A stretch of 6,138 nucleotides of DNA from Pseudomonadota bacterium (GTDB lineage Bacteria > Pseudomonadota > Alphaproteobacteria > Rhizobiales > Beijerinckiaceae): assembly GCA_028876585.1 (NCBI GenBank), contig JAGWRL010000240.1:1-6138 (forward strand), given 5' to 3'. The notes beneath the pieces were generated by a model that saw nothing but the letters and a program-made list of their open reading frames with translations, had not been told where the DNA came from and did not search any database. Position 1 is the stretch's first letter. Each line of letters begins with the position of its first letter. This document shows positions 1 to 6,138 of this stretch, piece after piece. The translations under genes and the position numbers were made by a program.

Positions 1-98
1 CAGGCGGCGAGCAGCGCCGCCGCGGCGCCGGCTTTCGGCCGGGGCGTCGCGCGCGACGGAAAGATCGGGGATATAGGGGGGTACGCGCGGGCGGACAT
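1..98 (-). CDS. Probable N-terminal fragment of an unidentified divergent gene
   Basis: On the minus strand an ATG at 98-96 opens a frame that stays open to the window edge (32 codons). A Shine-Dalgarno-like GGAGAG (complement of 108-113) sits 9 nt upstream. The visible peptide starts MSARAYPPIS, is proline- and arginine-rich up to about residue 22, and then becomes an Ala/Leu run (AAAALLAA). That run could be the beginning of a signal peptide or membrane segment preceded by positive charges. No family can be recognised from so little sequence. The position, divergent from ftsE, suits a short divergent promoter region. The plus frame is also open here because the DNA is so GC-rich, so coding status rests only on the start, the RBS-like motif and the layout. 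Confidence 0.35.
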   Translation of the reverse strand, partial: MSARAYPPISPIFPSRATPRPKAGAAAALLAA

Positions 99-181
99 GC
101 CGATTCGCTCTCCAACTGCGCTTGGAATTTACGCCCGCTTAACGTTAAGGGCGGGTAAAGGGACGCGACCGAGAGGACGGC
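99..181. promoter_or_regulatory. Divergent intergenic region upstream of ftsE
   Basis: These 83 nt lie between the possible leftward start at 98 and the ftsE start at 182 and must hold the upstream control of ftsE. A weak sigma-70-like pair can be read on the plus strand: TTGGAA (122-127), a 17-nt spacer, and TTAAGG (145-150). The palindrome at 138-149 overlaps the candidate -10 element. The ftsE ribosome-binding site is GAGAGGA at 171-177. The promoter reading is inference from a loose match. The AT content is locally higher than in the flanking genes. Confidence 0.35.
138..149. repeat. Perfect 12-bp palindrome CTTAACGTTAAG, possible operator
   Basis: CTTAACGTTAAG is an exact palindrome. 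It is flanked by CCCGC (134-138, sharing the first C) and GCGGG (151-155), which extend the symmetry with a 2-nt offset. It contains two TTAA tetramers 2 nt apart. CtrA boxes of alphaproteobacteria have TTAA half-sites 7 nt apart, so this is not a standard CtrA box. It overlaps the candidate -10 of ftsE, a position suited to a repressor site. The function is inferred from symmetry and position alone. Confidence 0.35.
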
Positions 182-859
182 TTGCTTCGTTTTGAAAATG
201 TCGGATTGCGCTATGGGCTGGGGTCGGAGATCATCCGCGACGCCAGTTTCAATATCGCGCCGCAGAGCTTTCAGTTTCTCACCGGCCCCTCGGGCGCCGG
301 CAAGACGACGCTGTTGCGGCTGATGCTGCTGTCGCTGAAGCCGACGCGCGGCAGGATCACCATATTCGACAAGGACGCGGCGACGCTCGACGCCGAGAAA
401 ATGACCGGGGTGCGCCGCCGCATCGGCGTCGTGTTCCAGGATTTCCGCCTGCTCGAACATCTCACCACCTACGACAACGTCGCTTTGCCGCTGCTGGTGC
501 AGGGCCGCAGCCCCGCCGCCTATCGCGCCGAAGTGGTCGAACTGCTGAAATGGGTCGGTCTGGGCGACCGCATCAACGCGCTGCCGGCGGTGCTGTCGGG
601 CGGCGAAAAGCAGCGCGCGGCGATCGCGCGGGCGCTGATCGCCCGCCCCGAACTGCTGCTGGCCGACGAGCCGACCGGCAACGTCGATCCCGACATGGCG
701 TGGCGGCTGTTGCGGCTGTTCGCCGAATTGCACAAGAGCGGCACCTCGGTCGTGATCGCGACGCACGATCATGCGCTGATGGAGGCGTTCGGCGGCGGCG
801 TGCGCAAGCTGGTGATCGCCGACGGTCAGGTGCAATCGCTCGACGGGGACGAGGCATGA
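182..859 (+). CDS. ftsE: Cell division ATP-binding protein FtsE
   Basis: FtsE is the cytoplasmic ATPase of the FtsEX complex, an ABC-type machine that does not import or export a solute but couples ATP hydrolysis at the septum to activation of periplasmic wall hydrolases. The 225-aa product has the full ABC set: Walker A GPSGAGKT (35-42), Q-loop VFQDFRLL (85-91, Gln86), signature LSGGEKQR (138-145), Walker B LLLADEP (158-164) and the H-loop His195. The start is TTG at 182: an in-frame TAA lies at 146-148, no ATG or GTG follows before 182, GAGAGGA is 4 nt upstream, and the family N-terminus (MLRFENVGLRYG) is complete from this codon. The next in-frame start (TTG 206) would remove the first beta strand. 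The stop overlaps the ftsX start, so translation is probably coupled. Length and motifs are normal for the family. Confidence 0.95.
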   Translation: MLRFENVGLRYGLGSEIIRDASFNIAPQSFQFLTGPSGAGKTTLLRLMLLSLKPTRGRITIFDKDAATLDAEKMTGVRRRIGVVFQDFRLLEHLTTYDNVALPLLVQGRSPAAYRAEVVELLKWVGLGDRINALPAVLSGGEKQRAAIARALIARPELLLADEPTGNVDPDMAWRLLRLFAELHKSGTSVVIATHDHALMEAFGGGVRKLVIADGQVQSLDGDEA

Positions 860-1797
860 ACGAGGAGACGCACGAGGAGACGGGGGCCGAAGTCGACCAC
901 GCGGCGCCGGCGACGCTGATTCCGCACGACACGGTTTCGGGCCGGGCGCTGACGGCGGTGATCGCGATCCTGACCTTTCTCGCCTGCCTGTGCGCCGGCG
1001 GCGCGGTGGTGCTCGCCGCCGCCTCGGCCGCCTGGCGCGACGACGTGTCGCGCGAGATCACGATCCAGATCCGCCCGCACGCCGGCGCGGACGCCGACGC
1101 CGAGGCCGAGAAAGTCGCCGCCCTCGCCTCGCAATCGCCCGCCATCGAATCGGTGCGGCTGATGAGCCGCGCCCAGACCGAGGAGACGCTGAAGCCGTGG
1201 CTCGGCTCCGGGCTCGACCTGTCGCAATTGCCGATCCCGCGGCTGGTGGTGGCGACGCTCGCCAGCCGCGACCCGCAAGCGCTGGCGCCGCTGCGCGCGG
1301 AACTGGCCAAACAGGCGCCCGAGGCTCTGTTCGACGACAATGCGGTGTGGCTGTCGCACCTGTCGGCCGTCGGCCGCTCGCTGACATTGTTCGCCGGGCT
1401 GTTGTTCGCGCTGGTGGTGGCGGCGATCGCGATCGCGATCGGCTTCGCCACGCGCGGGGCGATGGCGGGGGCGCGCGAGATCGTCGAGGTGCTGCATTTC
1501 GTCGGCGCCTCCGACGCCTTCATCACGAAACATTTCCAGCGCTATTTCTTCCGCCTGAGCGCGGAGGGCACCAGCGTCGGCGGCGCGGTGGCGATCCTCA
1601 TGTTCTCGCTCAGCGAATTGTTCGCCGCGCGCGGGGCCGGCTCGCCCGAGGCGGCGACGATGACGGTGCTGCTCGGCTCGTTCCACCTGCCGCTGGTCGG
1701 CTATGGCGCGATCGTGGGCGTTTGCGCCGCGCTGGTGGCGATGGCGGCGCTGTTCTCGCGCGTGGTCGCGGCCGCGCATCTGCGCGCTCTCTCCTGA
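856..1797 (+). CDS. ftsX: Cell division membrane protein FtsX
   Basis: FtsX is the inner-membrane partner of FtsE and carries the periplasmic domain that controls murein hydrolases or their activators. The 313-aa product has an acidic cytoplasmic N-terminus (about 1-30), TM1 (about 31-57), a periplasmic domain (about 60-172) and three more membrane segments (about 175-197, 238-257, 280-303), the usual FtsX topology. The cytoplasmic stretch after TM2 (GAREIVEVLHFVGAS, 204-218) matches the family's conserved segment thought to contact FtsE. The ATG at 856 overlaps the ftsE TGA (ATGA, 856-859). The same frame is open back to 550 inside ftsE, but starting there would translate ftsE out of frame. 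Composition is very Ala-rich, as expected at this GC content. Assignment rests on topology, that segment and the ftsE neighbour, since FtsX sequence is otherwise poorly conserved. Confidence 0.93.
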   Translation: MNEETHEETGAEVDHAAPATLIPHDTVSGRALTAVIAILTFLACLCAGGAVVLAAASAAWRDDVSREITIQIRPHAGADADAEAEKVAALASQSPAIESVRLMSRAQTEETLKPWLGSGLDLSQLPIPRLVVATLASRDPQALAPLRAELAKQAPEALFDDNAVWLSHLSAVGRSLTLFAGLLFALVVAAIAIAIGFATRGAMAGAREIVEVLHFVGASDAFITKHFQRYFFRLSAEGTSVGGAVAILMFSLSELFAARGAGSPEAATMTVLLGSFHLPLVGYGAIVGVCAALVAMAALFSRVVAAAHLRALS

Positions 1798-1807
1798 CGG
1801 CCTCCCG

Positions 1808-2530
1808 ATGATCGCCCTGCGCTCGCTGCTGTTCAACGCCCTGTTCTATCTCAACCTGATCGTGCTGATGGTCCTCGGGCTGCCGGCGATGCTGTTCGGC
1901 CGCAAGGGCGTGTTCGTGATGGCGCGCACCTGGGGGCGGACCTCGCTTTGGCTGCTCGACAAGGTGTGCGGCCTCAAGGTCGAGTTTCGCGGCGTCGAGA
2001 ACCTGCCGCAGGGCGGCTATATTCTCGCCGCCAAGCATCAGTCGTTCCTGGAGACCTTCGCGCTGGTGCCGCATACGCCGGATTTCGCGATCATCCTGAA
2101 GAAGTCGCTGACCTATATTCCGGTGTTCGGCCTCTACCTCACGATCGGCGGCCAGATCGGCATCGACCGTTCGCGCGGCCGCAGCGCGCTGGCGCAGATC
2201 ATCGAGCAGGCGGGCGAGGTGCTGCGCGCGGGCCGGCAGGTCTACATCTATCCCGAGGGCACGCGCCGCTCGCCGGGGGCGGAGCCGCAATACAAGCAGG
2301 GGGTCGCGGCGCTCTACGTGGCGACGGGCGCGCCTTGCGTGCCGGTGGCGCTCAACACCGGGCTGTTCTGGGGCCGACGCGGCTTCCTGCGCCGGCCGGG
2401 CACGGCGGTGATCGAATTCCTCCCCGCGATCGCGCCGGGGCTGTCGCGCGAGGCCTTTCTGGAGCGGCTGAAGGGCGACATCGAGGGCGCGACGGCGCGG
2501 CTGCTGCGGGAAGCGCGTCCCCGCCCTTGA
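1808..2530 (+). CDS. plsC: PlsC-type 1-acyl-sn-glycerol-3-phosphate acyltransferase
   Basis: This membrane-associated lysophospholipid acyltransferase (240 aa) is expected to acylate lysophosphatidic acid to phosphatidic acid, the precursor of membrane phospholipids. A hydrophobic N-terminal anchor (about 5-30) is followed by the LPLAT blocks in order: KHQSFLE (76-82, catalytic His77 in an H-X4-E arrangement), IGIDRS (117-122), YPEGTR (148-153) and VPVALNTG (178-185). The classic block I is H-X4-D; H-X4-E occurs in some proteobacterial members, so activity is still likely. The ATG at 1808 is chosen because it begins the hydrophobic anchor. The frame extends to 1703, but that would overlap ftsX by about 95 nt and add an Arg/Trp-rich non-family peptide. 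It lies 10 nt after the ftsX stop with no clear RBS, so it is probably translationally coupled. Acyl-acceptor specificity is inferred from the family. Confidence 0.88.
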   Translation: MIALRSLLFNALFYLNLIVLMVLGLPAMLFGRKGVFVMARTWGRTSLWLLDKVCGLKVEFRGVENLPQGGYILAAKHQSFLETFALVPHTPDFAIILKKSLTYIPVFGLYLTIGGQIGIDRSRGRSALAQIIEQAGEVLRAGRQVYIYPEGTRRSPGAEPQYKQGVAALYVATGAPCVPVALNTGLFWGRRGFLRRPGTAVIEFLPAIAPGLSREAFLERLKGDIEGATARLLREARPRP

Positions 2531-2555
2531 CCGGGGGGGCGCGCGCCCGTAAGGC
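2527..2555 (+). promoter_or_regulatory. Probable rnpB promoter overlapping the plsC stop codon
   Basis: TTGACC (2527-2532) and TAAGGC (2550-2555) are separated by exactly 17 nt, a sigma-70-like layout. The predicted start, 7 nt beyond the -10, is base 2562, which is also where the first paired base of the RNase P RNA P1 helix falls. The -35 hexamer contains the plsC TGA (2528-2530). The -35 match is good. The -10 match is weak, as is common in GC-rich alphaproteobacteria. The coincidence of spacing and the RNA 5' end is the main support. Confidence 0.6.
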
Positions 2556-2561
2556 CCGCCG

Positions 2562-2969
<408 letters not shown>

Positions 2970-2972
2970 GTT

Positions 2973-4391
2973 ATGACTCCTGAAGAATTTCGCCGCCTCG
3001 GCCACGATCTGATCGACCGCATCGCCGATTACCGCGCCGGAATCGCGGCGCGGCCGGTGATGGCGCAGGTCGCGCCCGGCGCGATCCGCGCCGCGCTGCC
3101 GAAATCGGCGCCGGCGAGCCCTGAGCCGTTCGCGGCGATCTTCGCCGATCTCGACGCGCTGATCCTGCCCGGCCTGTCGCATTTCAACCATCCCGGCTTT
3201 TTCGGCTATTTCCCCGCCAACAGCGAATTGTCGTCGGTGCTCGGCGATTATCTCAGCACCGGGCTCGGCGCGCTCGGCCTGTCGTGGCAATCGGCGCCGG
3301 CGCTGACCGAGCTGGAGGAGGTCGTGACCGACTGGATGCGCCAGCTCGTCGGCCTGCCCGCGAGCTTTTCCGGCGTGATCCAGGACACCGCCTCGACCGC
3401 GACGCTGGTGGCGATGATCTGCGCGCGCGAGCGGGCGAGCGATTTCAGCCTGGCGCGCGGCGGGCTGGCCGGGCTCGACGCGCCGCTGGTCGTCTATGGC
3501 TCGGCGCATGCGCATAGCTCGGTCGACAAGGCGGCGCTGCTGGCGGGGTTCGGGCGCGACCATGTGCGCCACGTCGAGACCGACGCCGCCCACGCGATGC
3601 GGCCGGAGGCGCTGGAAGCGGCGATCCGCGCTGATCTAGCGGCGGGGCGCAAGCCGGCCGCAATCGTCGCCAGCGTCGGCACCACCGGGGTGACGGCGAT
3701 CGATCCGGTCGCGCCGATCGCCGCGATCGCCGGCAAGCATGGGCTATGGCTGCATGTCGACGCGGCGATGGCGGGATCGGCGATGATCTTGGCCGAATGC
3801 CGGGAGATGTGGGCGGGGGTCGAGGGCGCCGATTCGCTGGTGTTCAACCCGCACAAATGGCTGGGCGCGGCGTTCGACTGCTCGCTCTATTACGTGCGCG
3901 ACTCCGAACATCTCAACCGGGTGATGGGGACCAACCCGAGCTATCTGCGCAGCGCGGTCGACGGCGAGGTGACGACCTATCGCGACTGGGGCATCCCGCT
4001 GGGACGCCGGTTCCGGGCGCTGAAACTGTGGTGCCTTCTGCGGGCGGAGGGCGTCGAGGCGTTGCAGGCGCGGCTGCGGCGCGATCTCGACAACGCGCGC
4101 TGGCTGGCGGCAGAGGCTGCGGCGGCGCCGCATTGGCAAGTGGCGGCGCCGGCGCCGTTGCAGACGGTGTGCCTGCGCCACGAGCCGCCGGGCCTGAGCG
4201 GCGAAGCGCTCGATGCGCATACACTCGCCTGGGCCGATGCGGTCAACCGCTCGGGCCGCGCCTATGTGACGCCGGCGATCCTCGACGGGCGCTGGATGGT
4301 GCGCGTCTCGATCGGCGCGTTGCCGACCGAGCGGGCCGATGTCGAGGCGTTCTGGGCTTTGGCGCAGGCCGCCGCTGCGGCCGCCCGCTAA
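2973..4391 (+). CDS. PLP-dependent group II (aromatic-L-amino-acid type) decarboxylase
   Basis: This is a fold-type I, PLP-dependent decarboxylase (472 aa) of the group II family that includes DOPA, tryptophan, tyrosine and phenylalanine decarboxylases. It should remove the alpha-carboxyl group of an amino acid to give an amine, in the cytoplasm as a dimer. Recognisable parts are HPGFFGYFPAN (73-83), GLSWQSAPALTELE (102-115), GVIQDTASTATLVA (134-147), AHSSVDKAAL (180-189, PLP-stacking His181), GTTGVTAID (236-244), HVDAA (261-265, Asp263 to the pyridine nitrogen), NPHKW (292-296, Schiff-base Lys295), NPSYL (321-325, Tyr324 equivalent to the loop tyrosine) and IPLGRRFRALKLW (341-353). The residue after HVDAA is Met where most relatives have Tyr. 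The start at 2973 is favoured because the family N-terminus (EEFRRLGHDLID) begins at once and no in-frame start lies nearby upstream. It is only 3 nt after rnpB and has no good Shine-Dalgarno. The substrate cannot be read from the sequence. Confidence 0.9.
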   Translation: MTPEEFRRLGHDLIDRIADYRAGIAARPVMAQVAPGAIRAALPKSAPASPEPFAAIFADLDALILPGLSHFNHPGFFGYFPANSELSSVLGDYLSTGLGALGLSWQSAPALTELEEVVTDWMRQLVGLPASFSGVIQDTASTATLVAMICARERASDFSLARGGLAGLDAPLVVYGSAHAHSSVDKAALLAGFGRDHVRHVETDAAHAMRPEALEAAIRADLAAGRKPAAIVASVGTTGVTAIDPVAPIAAIAGKHGLWLHVDAAMAGSAMILAECREMWAGVEGADSLVFNPHKWLGAAFDCSLYYVRDSEHLNRVMGTNPSYLRSAVDGEVTTYRDWGIPLGRRFRALKLWCLLRAEGVEALQARLRRDLDNARWLAAEAAAAPHWQVAAPAPLQTVCLRHEPPGLSGEALDAHTLAWADAVNRSGRAYVTPAILDGRWMVRVSIGALPTERADVEAFWALAQAAAAAAR

Positions 4392-4392
4392 C

Positions 4393-4412
4393 CGATCAAT
4401 CGAACTTGATCG
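4393..4412. terminator. Inverted repeat at the convergent gene junction, possible weak bidirectional terminator
   Basis: CGATCAA (4393-4399) and TTGATCG (4406-4412) form a 7-bp stem with a 6-nt loop. It lies right after the decarboxylase stop and across the stop codon of the opposing PilZ gene. It is the only symmetric element at this junction, where just 4 nt separate the stop codons. There is no T tract on either strand, so it is not a canonical intrinsic terminator. Confidence 0.25.
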
Positions 4413-5064
4413 CCACGCCGCCGGAGAAATACCGCACCACGCGGCCGGGACGCCCGTCGAGCCTGACCGGCTGGCCGACGGAAAAACGCAGCGAATTGGG
4501 GCCGAGCTGCAAGGCCGCGCCGCTCTTCGAGATGTCGAAAATTCCGCAGCCGTAAATCTGCCCGTCGGACGCTTCGATCGTCGCCTCCGCGCAGTTCATC
4601 TCGATGCGCTCGTGGCCGCGGTTCTCGATCACGTCCTCGTTGTTGATGCGGCGCAACTGCCAGTTCAGGCGTTTGGCCAACCTGCGCAATCGTCGCTGCG
4701 GCGCCATCACGCCGAGCACGAAGGCGTTCTGGCTCACGCGCACGACGACGCCTTCTATGAGGCCGACCGAGGCGATATTCACGCTGCACCGATCGCCCAG
4801 GCGGGCGATCTCCGGCCCCCGGACGCGCAGGCCGACCGGGGAGATCTCGAACACCTCGCCGAGGAATTCGCGCCCCGTCGCGATTTGGCAGCGGCCGACC
4901 AGATCCAGCGCGCAGCGATCGCCGGCGTAGGGCGCGAACGAACGCGCTTCGCCCGCACTGGCCGTCTCGGGCAGCACGATCAGACTTTGCCAGAGGGCCA
5001 GCGAATCCGCCCGCGCCCGGTCGGCGTCCTGCATGAGTTGAACCGCGGTCTCATCAAGCAGCAT
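4396..5064 (-). CDS. Tandem PilZ-domain protein, likely c-di-GMP receptor
   Basis: This is a soluble protein of 222 aa with no signal peptide or membrane segment. A helical N-terminus (about 1-45) is followed by two beta-rich PilZ-like units. The second (about 148-222) has both canonical c-di-GMP motifs: RGHER (149-153, RxxxR) and DISKSG (177-182, D/NxSxxG), ending in the typical RVVRYFSGGVAIKFD strand pair. The first (about 46-122) keeps only an EISPVG variant (73-78) and has no clear RxxxR, so it is probably a non-binding PilZ copy. An Arg-rich linker (124-139) joins them. PilZ proteins link c-di-GMP levels to motility, polysaccharide or surface behaviour; the partner here is unknown. The ATG at 5064 is preceded by only a weak purine-rich site (GATTGGGAT). 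It converges on the decarboxylase and diverges from ureE. Confidence 0.82.
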   Translation of the reverse strand: MLLDETAVQLMQDADRARADSLALWQSLIVLPETASAGEARSFAPYAGDRCALDLVGRCQIATGREFLGEVFEISPVGLRVRGPEIARLGDRCSVNIASVGLIEGVVVRVSQNAFVLGVMAPQRRLRRLAKRLNWQLRRINNEDVIENRGHERIEMNCAEATIEASDGQIYGCGIFDISKSGAALQLGPNSLRFSVGQPVRLDGRPGRVVRYFSGGVAIKFD

Positions 5065-5320
5065 GATCCCAATCCCATAGGCGTCGGAAACGTAAACCTA
5101 CCACAACGCTTTCCCATCGAGTCGCGAGTGGCGAGTAAATAGCAGGAATTACGCGCAGCAAGGTTAGGATAAAATTACGTCATTGCTTTGCGTTTATTAA
5201 TATTTCGACGCGTTAAGCGTAACCCGCCGCAGCCGCCGGCAAGCGGGCGGGGCGGCGCGAAGCGTTTGCTCCCGCTGGCGTCCCGCCCTATGAAGGCGCC
5301 ATCCTTGCTGAGGGCATTCC
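5065..5320. promoter_or_regulatory. Divergent intergenic region between the PilZ gene and ureE
   Basis: This 256-nt gap must hold control elements for the leftward PilZ gene and the rightward ureEF operon. Bases of about 5125-5220 are clearly AT-richer than any gene in the window. They include a repeated AATTACG (5147-5153 and 5173-5179, starts 26 nt apart) and a small inverted repeat ACGC-GTTAA-GCGT (5208-5220). Bases 5223-5256 are a G/C-only block with overlapping complementary runs (for example GCCGCC at 5232-5237 with GGCGGC at 5251-5256) that could fold in the ureE leader. No promoter hexamer pair stands out. The short open frame from 5188 lacks a ribosome-binding site and family features, and overlaps ureE out of frame. 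Confidence 0.45.
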
Positions 5321-5866
5321 ATGTTGCGCGCCTCCCATGTCATCGCCGCCGGCGGTTGGACCGGCGAACCCGTCGATTCCGTCGTGCTCGATTATGACGA
5401 GCGGCACCGGCGGCGGGTGACGATGAAAGGCGTGCGCGGGCTCGAATTCCTGCTCGATCTCGACGAGGCGGTGCTGTTGCGCTCCGGCGACGGGCTGAAG
5501 CTGGAGGACGGGCGGGTGGTCGAAGTGGTCGCCGCGCCCGAGCCGCTGACCGAATTTCGCGCCAACGAGCCGGCGACGCTGGTGCGGCTCGCCTGGCACC
5601 TCGGCAATCGTCATCTGCCGACCGAGATGACGCGCAAGGCGTTGCGCATCCGCCGCGATCCGGTGATCGAGGAAATGGCGCGCGGGCTGGACGCGGCCGT
5701 GCTGTCGATCGAGGCGCCGTTCAACCCGGAAGGCGGCGCCTACGCCAAGGGCGGCCATGAGGCGCATGGCCATGAGTCTCACGATCACGATCACGCCTCC
5801 TGCGGCCACGATCACAGCCACGACCACCACGACCACCACGGGCATGACCACAAACACGGCCACTAG
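5321..5866 (+). CDS. ureE: Urease accessory protein UreE with histidine-rich tail
   Basis: UreE is the cytoplasmic nickel metallochaperone that hands Ni(II) to the UreG/UreF/UreD complex for assembly of the urease active site. The 181-aa product has the N-terminal peptide-binding-type domain (about 1-75) and the C-terminal metal-binding domain (about 76-140) with the family motif HLGNRHLP (93-100). One of those histidines is expected to bind nickel at the dimer interface. [11 protein letters not shown] (113-123) and [11 protein letters not shown] (131-141) are also typical. From residue 146 to the end the chain is a metal-binding tail with 17 His in 36 residues, alternating with Asp and Gly. 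The ATG at 5321 has GAGGG (5310-5314) 6 nt upstream. The last 23 nt overlap the start of ureF. No ureA, ureB or ureC lies upstream in the window. Confidence 0.93.
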   Translation: MLRASHVIAAGGWTGEPVDSVVLDYDERHRRRVTMKGVRGLEFLLDLDEAVLLRSGDGLKLEDGRVVEVVAAPEPLTEFRANEPATLVRLAWHLGNRHLPTEMTRKALRIRRDPVIEEMARGLDAAVLSIEAPFNPEGGAYAKGGHEAHGHESHDHDHASCGHDHSHDHHDHHGHDHKHGH

Positions 5867-6138
5867 CTCGGGCCTGCCGCTGTTCGTATGGTTGTCGCCG
5901 GCCTTTCCCGTCGGCGCCTACGCCTATAGCCACGCAATCGAATGGGCGGTCGAGGCGGGCGACGTGCGCGACGCGGCGACGTTGCGGCTGTGGTTGGAGG
6001 ACCTCGCTGATCACGGCGGGCCGCGGCTCGATGTGGCTTTGTTCGCCGCCGCGCATCGCGCCGCGCGCGATCCCGCCGCGCTGACGCAAGTCAACCAGCT
6101 CGCGGTCGCGCTCGCCGGCTCGGCCGAGCGGCGGCTGG
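5844..6138 (+). CDS. ureF: Urease accessory protein UreF, N-terminal part (truncated by window end)
   Basis: UreF works with UreD and UreG as the GTPase-controlled scaffold that loads nickel into apo-urease. Ninety-eight codons are visible. After a short Thr/Ser-rich lead ([10 protein letters not shown]), the family N-terminus is clear: [20 protein letters not shown] (11-30) followed by [25 protein letters not shown] (47-60) and the start of the next helix ending [10 protein letters not shown]. The ATG at 5844 is the only suitable start: the next in-frame candidate (TTG 5892) would cut into the conserved block. It lies inside the part of ureE that encodes the His tail, giving a 23-nt overlap in another frame, so translation is probably coupled. 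The upstream sequence is CA-rich, with at best a weak RBS (CGGG just before the start). The frame is open to the window edge. Confidence 0.92.
   Translation, partial: MTTNTATSSGLPLFVWLSPAFPVGAYAYSHAIEWAVEAGDVRDAATLRLWLEDLADHGGPRLDVALFAAAHRAARDPAALTQVNQLAVALAGSAERRL

Noticed and set aside
550..855. N-terminal extension of the ftsX frame back to 550
   Set aside because: It would be read inside ftsE in a second frame and is Arg-rich; the ATGA overlap at 856 is the natural start.
573..1836. Two long minus-strand frames (573-1526 and 826-1836) opposite ftsE and ftsX
   Set aside because: They are antisense to genes with full motif support, low-complexity in composition, and without recognisable domains.
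4339..5142. Plus-strand frame of 267 codons over the PilZ gene
   Set aside because: The opposite strand encodes clear PilZ motifs; this product is a His/Arg/Ala-rich shadow with no RBS and overlaps the end of the decarboxylase.
5197..5216. TTAA-N12-TTAA as a CtrA binding site upstream of ureE
   Set aside because: The spacing is 12 nt, whereas the CtrA consensus needs 7 nt; the element is probably a product of local AT richness.
5288..5863. Minus-strand frame with a hydrophobic Val-rich start that looks like a membrane segment
   Set aside because: The Val/Met run is the mechanical antisense of the CAC/CAT/GAC codons of the UreE histidine tail.

Overview
The window is a very GC-rich stretch of chromosome with dense, short-spaced genes. 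It looks like an alphaproteobacterium, probably of the Hyphomicrobiales (Rhizobiales). The evidence is the strong G/C bias at third codon positions, the style of the FtsE and UreF proteins, a type A RNase P RNA, and the ftsE-ftsX-acyltransferase order. This placement is inference; no search was run.

Layout. Bases 1-98 hold what looks like the start of a minus-strand gene that leaves the window. A short divergent intergenic region (99-181) carries a perfect 12-bp palindrome. A tight plus-strand operon follows: ftsE (182-859, TTG start), ftsX (856-1797, ATGA overlap) and a PlsC-type lysophospholipid acyltransferase (1808-2530). The RNase P RNA gene rnpB (about 2562-2969) comes next. Its probable promoter overlaps the acyltransferase stop codon. 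A PLP-dependent group II (aromatic-type) decarboxylase (2973-4391) begins only 3 nt after the RNA's 3' end. A minus-strand tandem PilZ-domain protein (4396-5064) converges on it with 4 nt between stop codons. An AT-richer regulatory gap (5065-5320) separates that gene from ureE (5321-5866) and ureF (from 5844, running off the right edge).

How the parts relate. FtsE and FtsX form the ABC-type complex that links the Z-ring to septal wall remodelling, and the acyltransferase supplies phosphatidic acid for membrane synthesis, so the first operon is an envelope and division unit. RnpB processes pre-tRNA. The decarboxylase appears to be transcribed with, or through, rnpB, since no terminator, promoter or convincing ribosome-binding site separates them. 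The PilZ protein is a likely c-di-GMP receptor. UreE and UreF are urease nickel-insertion accessory proteins, here forming the start of an operon without urease structural genes upstream.

Nothing in the window looks like a mobile element, CRISPR array, tRNA or phage gene, and I see no clear novel multi-gene system. The most unusual feature is the plsC / rnpB / decarboxylase junction, where promoter, RNA gene and start codon are packed with almost no spare sequence.
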